Shown here in pieces: positions 54,540-63,366 of a stretch of DNA of 64,000 nt (its first letter is position 1; each line of letters begins with the position of its first letter). The position numbers and the translations under genes are program-made. The notes beneath the pieces are model-generated. The model saw only the letters and a list, made by a program, of their open reading frames with translations, did no database searches and was not told the DNA's origin. The stretch spans positions 1 to 64,000 of the forward strand of contig NZ_JACIJF010000008.1 in the NCBI RefSeq assembly GCF_014199255.1, given 5' to 3'. This DNA is from Sphingomonas xinjiangensis (lineage in GTDB: Bacteria; Pseudomonadota; Alphaproteobacteria; Sphingomonadales; Sphingomonadaceae).

Positions 54540-55166
54540 TCACACCAGCGAACGACTCATCCAAGTGACCCGGCCGATCACTTCGACGTCGCCTGGCTTG
54601 CAATGGCGCGGGGGATAGGCCGGGTTCTCGCTCACCACATCCACGCCCCCTCCCAAGGCGGGCCGCAGCCGCTTCACCATCAGCGCGCCGTCAACACGAA
54701 TCACGAAAATGCCGCCACGCGCGCGGACTTCGGCCCGGTCGCGGTCGACTAGGATCTCGTCACCATTCGACAGCAGCGGCTCCATGGAGTCGCCTTCGAC
54801 GCGGATCATCGACGCCGCCTCCGGGCGGACGCCGAGCTGGCGCAACAGCGCGGGGGAGAGTTCGCCCGGGCGCCGCACGGCCTCCGCATCGGGGAGCCGG
54901 CCGGGGCCTGCCGACGCGCCGACGTCCAGGCGGGCGATCTCGATCAACCCCGACGCGTGCGGGCCGCCGAGCTGCGCATCGGGCACGCCGAAGAACGCCG
55001 CCAGCCGATGACGGTCGCCCTCCGCCAAGGTGCGCGGACTGCCGCGGCGTACATATTGCTGAAGATAAGCGGGATTGCGCCCGATCACCCGCGACAGCTC
55101 GGCAAAGCCGATGCCGTGCTGCGCCATCAGCGCTTCAAGCGCGGCACGTTGATCGGCTTCATCCAT
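54540..55166 (-). CDS. HTH/S24 peptidase transcriptional regulator (LexA/CI-like)
   Basis: A 208-residue regulator. The N-terminus (about 15-60) is an XRE-type helix-turn-helix (HGIGFAELSRVIGRNPAYLQQYVRRG). The C-terminus is an S24 peptidase fold with the catalytic Ser in VEGDSMEPLLSNGDEI and Lys in GALMVKRLRP. A possible cleavage site is the Ala-Gly in GASAGPG. Such proteins repress and self-cleave in DNA-damage or phage-type switches. ATG 55166 is five bases after GGAG. A palindrome in its promoter is a likely operator. Confidence 0.85.
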   Translation of the reverse strand: MDEADQRAALEALMAQHGIGFAELSRVIGRNPAYLQQYVRRGSPRTLAEGDRHRLAAFFGVPDAQLGGPHASGLIEIARLDVGASAGPGRLPDAEAVRRPGELSPALLRQLGVRPEAASMIRVEGDSMEPLLSNGDEILVDRDRAEVRARGGIFVIRVDGALMVKRLRPALGGGVDVVSENPAYPPRHCKPGDVEVIGRVTWMSRSLV

Positions 55167-55182
55167 GAGATCTCCGTAGTCG

Positions 55183-55196
55183 TAGGGAATTTCCTA
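55183..55196. promoter_or_regulatory. Candidate operator between the S24 regulator and divergent genes
   Basis: TAGGGAATTTCCTA (55183-55196) is a near-perfect palindrome (12 of 14 positions symmetric), 17 bases before the S24 regulator start. It probably binds the regulator itself. Confidence 0.5.
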
Positions 55197-55258
55197 GACA
55201 AGTTGGATTTGAAGAACAAAACAGGATCATAGTCAGCGACTCAGGAGGGAGCAAGTGG

Positions 55259-55441
55259 GTGTCTGTGCAACGAAAGATCGAACGATTCCTGCGGCGTACG
55301 CAGATGAAGGACACGGTGTTCGGAAGGTTGGCCGTCGGCGACGGCCGGCTGGTGCGCGACCTGCGCAACGGGCGCGAGCCGCGCGCCAAGATGGTTGCGC
55401 GGATCGAGGCGTTCCTGGCGTCGCACGAGCCCCGGCCGTGA
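55259..55441 (+). CDS. Small HTH-like protein, unknown
   Basis: A 60-residue basic protein (SVQRKIERFLRRTQMKDTVF ... ARIEAFLASHEP). Its helical pattern suggests a small helix-turn-helix DNA-binding domain, with TVFGRLAVGDGRLVRDLRNG as the likely HTH. GTG 55259 is preceded by AGGAGG at ten bases. It is divergent from the S24 regulator and overlaps the next gene by four bases (GTGA). Confidence 0.6.
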   Translation: MSVQRKIERFLRRTQMKDTVFGRLAVGDGRLVRDLRNGREPRAKMVARIEAFLASHEPRP

Positions 55442-55752
55442 GCCGGGGGCCCGACGCCGCGACGCTGCTGGGTCGCGCATTGCTCGCTTCCGCGGCGGAT
55501 GCGGGCTGCGCGGCGGCATTGGCGCACGCCGATTGGACGCGCTGGGCGAGCGCGACCTTTACCGGCGCGCGCCATAGGATCGTGATGCGGGCCGGCACCT
55601 CGCCGCTCCTGAACGCTTGGCTGGCAGGGCTGTCGGAAGCCGAGTTCGCGCTGCGCCGCCATCTGCTTGCCGACATCGCCGTGACACAGGTGGATCGCCA
55701 TGACGGGTGGACCGAGTTCTGCCTTGAGGCGCTCACGGTCGAGGAACGCTAA
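55438..55752 (+). CDS. Hypothetical protein
   Basis: A 104-residue protein beginning with GTG in overlap with the previous stop. It has an Ala-rich helix (LLGRALLASAADAGCAAALAH), then WASATFTGARHRIVMRAG, a helix with NAWLAGLSEAEFALRRHLL, and a final beta-hairpin. I recognise no family. It is co-transcribed with the small HTH-like gene and probably controlled by the S24 regulator. Confidence 0.6.
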   Translation: MSRGPDAATLLGRALLASAADAGCAAALAHADWTRWASATFTGARHRIVMRAGTSPLLNAWLAGLSEAEFALRRHLLADIAVTQVDRHDGWTEFCLEALTVEER

Positions 55753-55853
55753 CCGTGCGGCAAAGCGGAAAGGGCTCGGAGACCCGCCACGGTGAAGGAC
55801 GTTACGCAGTCGAGCCGGGGCGATCGCCGCACCGGCACCAGTGGAGAGTTTTC

Positions 55854-56108
55854 ATGCGCAAGCTTTTGATGGCTGTTGGCTTGTTGGCCGTTGCCCTTCC
55901 CGCCGCCAGTGCAACCGCTGGGGACGCCCAGCGCGGCCATCGCAACCGTGAAGTACGTCAGGAACAGCGTGAGTGCCGCCGCGAGCTGCGCCGCGCCGAC
56001 AATCGCCGCGAGTACAACCGCGAACTGCGCGAATGCCGCCGTGAGCTTCAGCGGGCGCGCCATTCGGGCCGGTATCAGAGCTGGGATCGCCGCTGGCGCA
56101 ACTGGTAA
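55854..56108 (+). CDS. Exported Arg-rich small protein
   Basis: An 84-residue protein with signal peptide MRKLLMAVGLLAVALPAASA, and a mature part of heavy Arg/Glu repeats (QEQRECRRELRRADNRREYN and RECRRELQRARHSGRYQSW). Two Cys remain. It resembles small sphingomonad periplasmic proteins of unknown role. ATG 55854 has GGAGAG upstream. The 100 bases before it hold its promoter. Confidence 0.65.
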   Translation: MRKLLMAVGLLAVALPAASATAGDAQRGHRNREVRQEQRECRRELRRADNRREYNRELRECRRELQRARHSGRYQSWDRRWRNW

Positions 56109-56163
56109 GTGCTGGCGGGGGCGCGGGAGCTTCGTCTTCTGCGCCCGTCCGCGGGACGCCTTG

Positions 56164-57177
56164 TCAGGCGCGGCTGGCCATGCGCCGCAGGCTGGCGAGC
56201 GTGTCTTCGAGTCCGCCATCCTCACCACGCGCAAGGCGCGGTTCGGGCTTGGGCATCGCCGCCTGGGTCTGCACGCCCCGGCGAATAACCCCGCGCTCCA
56301 GCCGATCCAGCAGCGCGTGAACCGACGCTTCGGTCTCCGGACGGGCAAGCGCTTCTTCGCCGCGTGGCTTTAACGGTGCGGCATTGGCAAACGGGTACGC
56401 CGGCGTGCCGATAGGCGCGCGTTGCTGCGGCGTGACTTCGAACACCTCGATCCGCTCGGCGGGCGCGGTCGCCGGCACAACCACCGGCACAGGTTGCGGC
56501 CTGGCACCCACGGCCTCGGGCTTCGGCTTGATCGGGGGAAGCACCGGCGGCGGCAGCGGCACATCCGGCACGGCGCGTGGATCAAACGCGGCGAGCGGTT
56601 GATCAAGGTCCTCCGGCAGCGGCTGCTCGACGGGCTCGAGCGTCGCGGGGGGCTGGGCCGTGGCAGCTCGTAGCGGCAGCGGTTCGGCTTCGACCGGCGC
56701 TTCGGGCTTGAGCAGTGGGCGCTCGACCACAGGTTCGGTGGGCTTGCGCGGGGTAAGCGGCAGCGGCTTGGGGGTTTGGGGATCGGCGCCGACTTCCAGG
56801 AACGGCGTGCCCAGATCGCGCGCGGCCATCAGCGGTGGCCGCGGCGGCGCATCGGGATGCGCATCGGCGCGGCGTAGTACGGGCGCGCGATCCTTGTCCG
56901 GCTGCGGCTTGGGCCTGGCGGTCTGAAGGTCGACGGTCTTGGTGCCGACCAGCACGAACAGCGTCAGCCCAGCCATGATCCCGAAGAACCCGCCTGCGCC
57001 GAGCGCAAGGCAGATGCGGGCAGTGAAGCCGAGCGGCGGCTCCGCCGCGGCGACAAGCGCCGGCAGGCCGCTGCCCATGACGATGCTTTCCAGCACCGCG
57101 GTGGGCAGCACCAACGCGACCAGTGCCGCAAGCGCGCCGACGAGCGCCGCACCCAGCAAGGCGATGGGTGCCTTCAT
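56164..57177 (-). CDS. Proline-rich membrane protein beside the XrtA glycosyltransferase
   Basis: A 337-residue protein with two N-terminal transmembrane helices (residues about 4-27 and 53-78). A long cytoplasmic or periplasmic Pro/Ala/Glu-rich region follows, then a short C-terminal helical part (SVHALLDRLERGVIRRG). No enzyme motif is seen. Its ATG overlaps the glycosyltransferase stop, so it belongs to that unit. A scaffold or anchoring role in the polysaccharide machinery is a guess. Confidence 0.6.
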   Translation of the reverse strand: MKAPIALLGAALVGALAALVALVLPTAVLESIVMGSGLPALVAAAEPPLGFTARICLALGAGGFFGIMAGLTLFVLVGTKTVDLQTARPKPQPDKDRAPVLRRADAHPDAPPRPPLMAARDLGTPFLEVGADPQTPKPLPLTPRKPTEPVVERPLLKPEAPVEAEPLPLRAATAQPPATLEPVEQPLPEDLDQPLAAFDPRAVPDVPLPPPVLPPIKPKPEAVGARPQPVPVVVPATAPAERIEVFEVTPQQRAPIGTPAYPFANAAPLKPRGEEALARPETEASVHALLDRLERGVIRRGVQTQAAMPKPEPRLARGEDGGLEDTLASLRRMASRA

Positions 57178-58415
57178 GCGTTCACCGGAGGCATGCGCGG
57201 CCGCGAGTCTCTCATGAGTCGGCCTTGTGCCAGACTATGGTAAACGGAATCATACCGCGCGACATTGTCGGCCCAGTTGCGCTCCGCCTCGACAAAAGCG
57301 CGGGCGCGGGCGCGGCGGGCTTCCCACTGTCCACGCTCGGCGAACAGGGCTGCGACGGCGCGCGCCAGTGCCCGGGGGTCGTCTGGCGCGAACAAAGTGC
57401 CCGTGTCGCCGTCACGGATGAGTTCGCGGTGGCCGCCGACATCCGACGCTGCCACCAGCCGCCGCTGCGCCATCGCTTCCAGGGGCTTCAAGGGAGTGAC
57501 CAATTCAGTCAAGCGCATCTGCTTTCGCGGGTACACCAGCACATCGATAAGGCTGTAGTAACGCTCGACCTGATCATGCGGTACCCGGCCAAGGAAATGG
57601 ATGCGGTTCGAAGCACCAGATGCCGCCGCTTGCGCGCGTAGCGCGGCTTCGGTTGGGCCGCCGCCCACCAGCACCAGGCGCATCGAAGGACGGGCATTGA
57701 TCAGCGCCGGCATGGCGTCGATCAGCACGTCGAGGCCTTCATAGTCGTAGAAGCTGCCGATGAAGCCGATCGTCTCGCAACCCGCGAGGCCGAGCTGCGC
57801 AGCCAGCGCATCGTCATAGGGAAGCGGAGCTCCGAACAGGCCGAGATCGACGCCATTGGGCGAGACGAAGATCTTGTCGGCGCCGATGCCGCGGCCGATC
57901 AGGTCCTTACGAAGCCCGTCGCAGATCACCGCGACCGCGTGGGCGCGCTGCACCGCGCGGGTTTCGAGCGCGCGGGTCGTTCGATAACGCAAGCTGCCCT
58001 CACGCCCCGTACCGTTGCCGACCGCCGCGTCTTCCCAGAAGGCGCGGATCTCGTACACGAAGGGTAGCCCTAGGCGACGGGCGACTTGCTGACCGGCGAT
58101 GGCGTCGAGCACCGGGGAATGGGCGTGCAGCACGTCTGGGCCGAAAGCTTCCGCCACTGCCTGAATACGGCGCGCGAAAGCACGAATTTCGCGCCATTCG
58201 CCCAGCGGCGCTGGAGCGGGCTCGGGTGCGACCGTGCGGAAGAAGCGCAGGCCGTCCACCACTTCCTCCGCCACGGGGCTCTCGCCATGCCGGGGCCCGG
58301 TGACCGCCGCGACGTTCCAGCCGCGCGCGATCTGCGCCTTCAGGATCGCGCGGGTGCGGAAGGTGTACCCGCTATGCAGCGGCAAGCCGTGGTCCAGGAT
58401 GTGGAGGATCCGCAT
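57174..58415 (-). CDS. Exosortase-A-associated glycosyltransferase (TIGR04063-like, GT4)
   Basis: A 413-residue GT-B glycosyltransferase. The N-terminus MRILHILDHGLPLHSGYTFR is the signature of the PEP-CTERM/exosortase-A-associated GT4 group. DVLHAHSPVLDAIAGQQVARR, VSPNGVDLGLF, IGFIGSFYDYEGLDVLI and ELVTPLKPLEAMAQ (donor-sugar Glu) follow. It acts at the inner membrane face in exopolysaccharide repeat-unit assembly. GGAG lies five bases before ATG. It is divergent from the ligase unit. Confidence 0.88.
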   Translation of the reverse strand: MRILHILDHGLPLHSGYTFRTRAILKAQIARGWNVAAVTGPRHGESPVAEEVVDGLRFFRTVAPEPAPAPLGEWREIRAFARRIQAVAEAFGPDVLHAHSPVLDAIAGQQVARRLGLPFVYEIRAFWEDAAVGNGTGREGSLRYRTTRALETRAVQRAHAVAVICDGLRKDLIGRGIGADKIFVSPNGVDLGLFGAPLPYDDALAAQLGLAGCETIGFIGSFYDYEGLDVLIDAMPALINARPSMRLVLVGGGPTEAALRAQAAASGASNRIHFLGRVPHDQVERYYSLIDVLVYPRKQMRLTELVTPLKPLEAMAQRRLVAASDVGGHRELIRDGDTGTLFAPDDPRALARAVAALFAERGQWEARRARARAFVEAERNWADNVARYDSVYHSLAQGRLMRDSRPRMPPVNA

Positions 58416-58497
58416 GGCCGCTCCCTGCCATGCGAGCCCTTAACGGCGCGTCAACTGCATTCGGGTACCAAGAGCCGTGTAGAGGAGCGATGGACCG

Positions 58498-58650
58498 ATG
58501 ATCGACAATCTATCGCTGGGTATCACCCATGGGCTGATGCTGCTGGCCGCGTTCCTGCTGCTGCGCCGGCCGGACCTCGACCAGGAAGCCGGTCCACAGG
58601 ACCAGCAGCCTGCGCCCGGCAAGCGCCGCTGGGGCAAGCCCGGTGCGTGA
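58498..58650 (+). CDS. 50-residue membrane peptide upstream of the ligase
   Basis: ATG 58498, with GAGGAG ten bases upstream, opens a 50-codon frame with one hydrophobic helix (LSLGITHGLMLLAAFLLLRR) and a polar Pro/Gln-rich C-terminus. It overlaps the ligase start by eight bases, so translation is coupled. Similar small leading frames accompany this ligase in sphingomonads, from memory. Function unknown. Confidence 0.55.
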   Translation: MIDNLSLGITHGLMLLAAFLLLRRPDLDQEAGPQDQQPAPGKRRWGKPGA

Positions 58651-59992
58651 TCTCGCCTTTGTCGCATTCCTGCTGGCGCTGATCGGCACGGGTTTTCGCC
58701 GGCCGTTCCTGTTCGTGCTGGCTTACGCCTATATCGACATCGTCTCGCCGCAGCGGCTGACCTATCTGCTGCTGAACGCGGTGCCGATCTCGATGATCGC
58801 GGTAGCCCTGGCGGTGCTCGGCTGGCTGGTGATCGACGACAAGCGCGACGTTCGCATGGCGCCGCGGCAATTGCTGATCGTCGCGCTGCTCGGATATTGT
58901 CTCTACACCACGCTCAACGCCGACTTCAAATTGGAGGCGTTGGAAAAATGGGCGTGGGTGTGGAAGGCGCTGGCCTTTGCCGCCTTTCTGCCGCTGACGC
59001 TGCGCACCAGGCTGCGCATCGAGAGCCTGTTGTTGTTCATGGTGCTATCCGCCGCGTCGATCATCATCGTCGGCGGGATCAAGACGCTGGGTTCGGGCGG
59101 CGGGTATGGCGAACTGAACCTGATGGTTACCAACAATTCAGGGCTGTACGAGGGGTCGACCATCTCCACGGTCGCGATTGCGATCATCCCGCTGATCCTG
59201 TGGTTCTCGCGCTTTGGCACCGTGTTCCCGCCCGACTGGCGCGTGAAAGGGTTCTGCTATGCGCTGATCTTCGCATGCCTGCTGATCCCGGTAGGCACCT
59301 CGACGCGAACCGGGCTGGTTTGCATCGCCTTGCTCGCGCTGCTGCTGATCCGCGACGCCAAGCGCAAGATCGTGTATCTGAGCGCGCTTGCCTTTCTGGG
59401 GCTTGCCGCGATCCCGTTCCTGCCGGCATCGTTCACTGAGCGGATGGGAACGATCAAGACCTATCAAGGCGACGCGTCGGCCTCTACGCGGCTGGCAGTG
59501 TGGCAGTGGACGATCGACTACGCCAAGGACCACCCGCTGGGCGGCGGGTTCGAGGCGTATCGCCAGAACAAGATCCGCTATGAAAAAGTGAATGTGGTCG
59601 AGGCGGGCGGCCAGGCCGAGGTTGCGCGCAGCCTGGAGGTTGACCAGGCCCGCGCCTATCACAGCGCGTATTTCGAAATGCTGGGCGAACAGGGCTATCC
59701 CGGGCTGGCGCTGTGGCTGGTGATCAATGCTATCGGCATCTTCCGCATGGAAGTGCTGCGTCGGCGCTACCGCGATCCCCAACCCGGCGATGAATGGATC
59801 AGCCCGCTCGCCTCCGCGCTGCAGAACGGGCACATCATCTACATGCTGGGCGCGGCATTCATCGCCATCGCCTTCCAGCCCTTCGTGTACATGTTGATCG
59901 GTGCGCAGATCGGCCTGGACACCTATATGGCGCGCAAGCGCGCCGAGACGGCGTGGCGGCCCCTGCGGCGACAGCGGGTGGCGGCGGTGTGA
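58643..59992 (+). CDS. Putative O-glycosylation ligase, exosortase A system (TIGR03097-like)
   Basis: A 449-residue polytopic membrane protein with about twelve helices, of the O-antigen ligase/polymerase class. RDLAFVAFLLALIGTGFRRP and YAYIDIVSPQRLTYLLLN at the start mark the exosortase-A-associated ligase family. The large loop with ASTRLAVWQWTIDYAKDHPLGGGF and HSAYFEMLGEQGYPGLALW holds the Wzy_C/WaaL catalytic region (His and Glu). It would join lipid-linked glycan to protein or polymer. GTG 58643 overlaps the 50-residue gene; no exosortase lies in the window. Confidence 0.88.
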   Translation: MRDLAFVAFLLALIGTGFRRPFLFVLAYAYIDIVSPQRLTYLLLNAVPISMIAVALAVLGWLVIDDKRDVRMAPRQLLIVALLGYCLYTTLNADFKLEALEKWAWVWKALAFAAFLPLTLRTRLRIESLLLFMVLSAASIIIVGGIKTLGSGGGYGELNLMVTNNSGLYEGSTISTVAIAIIPLILWFSRFGTVFPPDWRVKGFCYALIFACLLIPVGTSTRTGLVCIALLALLLIRDAKRKIVYLSALAFLGLAAIPFLPASFTERMGTIKTYQGDASASTRLAVWQWTIDYAKDHPLGGGFEAYRQNKIRYEKVNVVEAGGQAEVARSLEVDQARAYHSAYFEMLGEQGYPGLALWLVINAIGIFRMEVLRRRYRDPQPGDEWISPLASALQNGHIIYMLGAAFIAIAFQPFVYMLIGAQIGLDTYMARKRAETAWRPLRRQRVAAV

Positions 59993-61062
59993 CGCGCGAG
60001 TTGAAGGCACTGACCAGCATGCGCGGGCTTGCCGCCTGGGCAGTGGTGCTGTTCCATGTCCGGCTCTCGATCGCCGGCCTGCCGCCCGCTGCCGAGGCGC
60101 TGCTGTCCAAAGGCTATCTGGCGGTCGACTTCTTCTTCCTGCTTTCGGGCTTCGTGATCTGGCTGAGTGCGTCCGACATGCTGCGCGCCGGGGGACTGAG
60201 CGCGCTTCCCCGCTTTCTCCAGCGGCGCGCGGCCCGCATCTGGCCGCTGCACCTGTTCATGCTGGCCGTCGCGGCATTGCTGTCGCTCGCACTGCTCGCC
60301 ACAGGGCGTCAGTCGCAGCAATTCGCCTGGGCCGAACTGCCGCTGCACCTGCTGCTGCTTCAGAATTGGGGCTTTACCGATGCGCTCCGCTGGAACGACC
60401 CAGCCTGGTCGATCTCGTGCGAACTTGGCGCCTATCTCCTGTTTCCGGTGCTCGTCTTGAGCGTCGACTGGCGCCGCACGCCGTCCGCGGTGATCGTGCT
60501 GGCCGTGCTGCTTCTGCTCGGGCTTTTGCACATGGGGTACCAATTGCAGGGTGCATCAAGTTTAGGCGAGGCGATCCCTCGCCTGGGCATGCTGCGCTGT
60601 CTGCTGGAGTTCGCTGCGGGTACCGGCGTCGGCGCGCTCTGGCTGCGGTGGCAGAGTCGATGGCTCCACGCTGCGCTTGGTTCCACGTTCCTGGGAGTCG
60701 GACTGCTCGCCTGCGCCGGTTCCGGCTTGCTGCCTGAGACGCTGGCGCTGCCTGCCGGTCTCGCCGCGCTGCTCCTCACATTGGCGCTCAGCGCCGGGCG
60801 CGCCGGCAACGTGCTCGAATGCGCGCCGCTGCATTATCTGGGCGAGATCAGCTACGCGACCTATCTGGGCCACTTCCTGCTGTGGTTCGCCTTCAAGCTG
60901 GTACTGGTGGGGCCAAGCGGGATGATCGGCGGGGCATTGCTGGCGCTATACCTGCTGCTGGTGCTTGTCAGTTCGGTGGCGCTCTATCACCTGGTCGAGC
61001 GTCCGGCACAACGCTGGGCGAACCGCCTCGCCCTGCCCCGCCTCCGCGCCGCGGCCGTCTAG
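59989..61062 (+). CDS. Acyltransferase family 3 membrane protein
   Basis: A 357-residue protein with about ten helices. LTSMRGLAAWAVVLFHVRL carries the His of family-3 acyltransferases; FFFLLSGFVIWLSA, RFLQRRAARIWPLHLF and PAWSISCELGAYLLFP are further hallmarks. These O-acetylate or O-succinylate sugars of polysaccharides. GTG 59989 overlaps the ligase stop by four bases (GTGA). Modification of the XrtA-linked exopolysaccharide is the probable job. Confidence 0.88.
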   Translation: MTRELKALTSMRGLAAWAVVLFHVRLSIAGLPPAAEALLSKGYLAVDFFFLLSGFVIWLSASDMLRAGGLSALPRFLQRRAARIWPLHLFMLAVAALLSLALLATGRQSQQFAWAELPLHLLLLQNWGFTDALRWNDPAWSISCELGAYLLFPVLVLSVDWRRTPSAVIVLAVLLLLGLLHMGYQLQGASSLGEAIPRLGMLRCLLEFAAGTGVGALWLRWQSRWLHAALGSTFLGVGLLACAGSGLLPETLALPAGLAALLLTLALSAGRAGNVLECAPLHYLGEISYATYLGHFLLWFAFKLVLVGPSGMIGGALLALYLLLVLVSSVALYHLVERPAQRWANRLALPRLRAAAV

Positions 61063-61125
61063 ACCGCTACCCCCGGAACGAACGCGGGTCCCCAGGCATT
61101 CACTGGGACCACTCGCGAGGACGTC

Positions 61126-62148
61126 ATGGCAGCCACCGACATCGTCTATGTCGATGATCAGGAAACGGGAATCACCCGGCGCAAGGTGCGCAACGGGTGG
61201 GGCTATTGGGATGCCGATGGTGAGCGGATCACCGACCGCGACGAGATTGACCGGCTGAACAAGATCGGCCTGCCGCCGGCTTATCGCGAGGCCTGGTTCT
61301 GCCCCGACCCGAACGGCCACATTCAGGCGATCGGCTATGACGAGAAGGGTCGGAAGCAGTATCGCTATCATGCGGGCTTTCGCGAGGCACAGGAGGCGGC
61401 GAAATACGACCGCTGCTCGGGCTTTGGCCACAGCCTGCCGCGCCTGCGTGAGCGGGTCGAGGCCGACCTCAAGCTGCGCGGGCTTAGCAAGCAGAAGGCG
61501 GTGGCGGCTGTGGTGCGACTGCTTGACCTTGGCACCATCCGCGTCGGCAACGAAGCCTATGCGCAGGAGAATAAGAGCTTCGGCGCGACTACTTTGCGCA
61601 AGCGCCACGCCAAGGTGAAGGGGCAGACGCTCAAGCTCCAGTTCCGCGCCAAATCGGGCAAGATGCGGATCATGACGGTGACCGACCGGACGCTGAGCGC
61701 CTTCGTGAAGCGGTGTCAGGACCTGCCCGGACAAAATCTGTTCCGTTGGGTCGACGATGCCGGCGAGGCGCATCCGGTGACTTCCACCGACGTGAACTGC
61801 TACATTCAGGAGGCGATGGGCGACCAGTTTTCGGCCAAGCATTTCCGCACCTGGGGCGCCAGCGTGATCGCATTCCAAACGCTGGCCAGCGCGAGCGACT
61901 ATGTCGGCATCAAGTCGGTGCTGGAGCCGGTGACCGAAGCGCTGGGCAACACGCCGTCGATCGCGCGCAAATCCTACGTTCATCCGCGGCTGATAGAGCT
62001 GGCCAAGGAAAAGGTGGCGCAAGCCGAGTTCCGCGCCGGGCTGCGCCTGCCGCGCTCGACCCGTTATCTGACCCGCTACGAGCGCGGGCTGATACAGTTC
62101 CTCGAAGAGGAAATCATCGACGACCTGCAACAGCAAAAGGCCGCCTGA
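61126..62148 (+). CDS. DNA topoisomerase IB (eukaryotic-like type)
   Basis: A 340-residue poxvirus/bacterial-type topoisomerase IB. The N-terminal part has ITDRDEIDRLNKIGLPPAY and GRKQYRYHAGFREAQE. The catalytic part has GTIRVGNEAYAQENKSFGATTL (Arg), VKGQTLKLQFRAKSGKM (Lys), SAKHFRTWGASV (Arg/His) and ARKSYVHP with the active-site Tyr. It relaxes supercoils by single-strand cleavage. GAGGACGTC gives the ribosome site before ATG 61126. It is followed nine bases later by the channel gene. Confidence 0.94.
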   Translation: MAATDIVYVDDQETGITRRKVRNGWGYWDADGERITDRDEIDRLNKIGLPPAYREAWFCPDPNGHIQAIGYDEKGRKQYRYHAGFREAQEAAKYDRCSGFGHSLPRLRERVEADLKLRGLSKQKAVAAVVRLLDLGTIRVGNEAYAQENKSFGATTLRKRHAKVKGQTLKLQFRAKSGKMRIMTVTDRTLSAFVKRCQDLPGQNLFRWVDDAGEAHPVTSTDVNCYIQEAMGDQFSAKHFRTWGASVIAFQTLASASDYVGIKSVLEPVTEALGNTPSIARKSYVHPRLIELAKEKVAQAEFRAGLRLPRSTRYLTRYERGLIQFLEEEIIDDLQQQKAA

Positions 62149-62156
62149 CCCTTCGC

Positions 62157-63332
62157 ATGACCAACAAAAGCACTGCGACGCCCATCCTGCCCCCTGGCCA
62201 ATCGCTTCAAAGCCAGGCGCGCAGCCTGTTCCACGATTCGTTCGCGTGGTTCCAGCACCACTGGCTGGAGATCCTGATCTCGGGCGGGATTGCGGCGGCG
62301 ATCGTGCTGCTGCTCCATGGCATCCGTGCCTGGGCGATCCGGCTGTGCAGCCGTGGCTCAGGCACCGCCAATTGGACGTCGATCATCGGTCGGGCGCTGG
62401 CGAAGACCGGCAATTTCTTCATCATCATGGCGGCGCTGCAGTTGGTGTCCGGCTATGCGCAGCCGCCGCAGACCGTCGCGACAACGATCCGCGTGCTGTT
62501 CACCGTCGCCGCCGTGTTCCAGGTCGCAATCTGGGTTCGCGAACTGATCTTCGGTGCGATCGAGCATCGCACCACGTCGGAGACGTATCACAACGAAGGG
62601 CTCGCCAGCGCGCTGGGGATTATCCGGCTGCTGGTGTCAATCGCGCTGTTCGCGGTCGCCACCGTGATGGTGCTGAGCAATGTCGGGGTGAACGTGACCG
62701 GGCTCGTTGCGGGCTTGGGCATCGGCGGCATCGCCATTGGCTTGGCGGCGCAGGGCATCTTCGGCGATCTGATCGCGGCGCTGTCGATCATCTTCGACCG
62801 GCCGTTCCGCGTGGGCCAGAACATTAAGTACGACACCACTTCGGGCACGATCGAGCAAATCGGGCTGAAATCCACCCGCGTGCGATCGTTCGACGGCGAG
62901 CTGCGGATCATTTCCAACCGGCAGTTGCTGGACAAGGAGATCCAGAACCTCAGCGACCGCAACCACATCCGTTTTAGCTGGATGCTGGGCGTTGCCTATG
63001 AAACGCCGCCCGAGACGCTGGACCGCATTCCGGCAATGCTCAGGGAAATCGTCGAGGCTGAAGGCGCTACGGCACCTCGCGCAGGCTTCGCCAATTTCAA
63101 CGCGAGTTCGCTCGACTACGAGCTGATCGTCGAGGTGCCGACCAGCGACTGGAGCATCGCACATCCGACGCGCGACCGCATTGCCACGGCGATCCTGCGG
63201 CGGTTCACCGCCGAGAAGATCAACATTCCTTATCCGACGCAGACGACATACACCGCCGCGCCGGACGGCACGCTGGTGATGCCATATCCCGATCCGCAAA
63301 TCGTGCGGGTGGATGGGACCGGCGCAGGCTAG
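62157..63332 (+). CDS. MscS family mechanosensitive ion channel
   Basis: A 391-residue channel with about four to five helices. The last carries TGLVAGLGIGGIAIGLAAQGIFGDLIAALSIIFDRPFRVGQ, the pore-lining MscS segment, and the cytoplasmic beta domain follows (GTIEQIGLKSTRVRSFDGELRIISN). The C-terminal vestibule is complete. It releases solutes on hypo-osmotic shock. ATG 62157 lacks a clear ribosome site and relies on coupling to topoisomerase IB. A hairpin lies at its stop. Confidence 0.9.
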   Translation: MTNKSTATPILPPGQSLQSQARSLFHDSFAWFQHHWLEILISGGIAAAIVLLLHGIRAWAIRLCSRGSGTANWTSIIGRALAKTGNFFIIMAALQLVSGYAQPPQTVATTIRVLFTVAAVFQVAIWVRELIFGAIEHRTTSETYHNEGLASALGIIRLLVSIALFAVATVMVLSNVGVNVTGLVAGLGIGGIAIGLAAQGIFGDLIAALSIIFDRPFRVGQNIKYDTTSGTIEQIGLKSTRVRSFDGELRIISNRQLLDKEIQNLSDRNHIRFSWMLGVAYETPPETLDRIPAMLREIVEAEGATAPRAGFANFNASSLDYELIVEVPTSDWSIAHPTRDRIATAILRRFTAEKINIPYPTQTTYTAAPDGTLVMPYPDPQIVRVDGTGAG

Positions 63333-63358
63333 ATCCTCCTCCTGCCGGAGGAGGATCT
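63331..63358. terminator. Strong hairpin between the channel gene and putA
   Basis: AGATCCTCCTCC (63331-63342) and GGAGGAGGATCT (63347-63358) form a 12-bp perfect stem with a TGCC loop, overlapping the channel stop codon. It can end both convergent genes; there is no T run on either strand. Confidence 0.65.
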
Positions 63359-63366
63359 ACCGCCAC

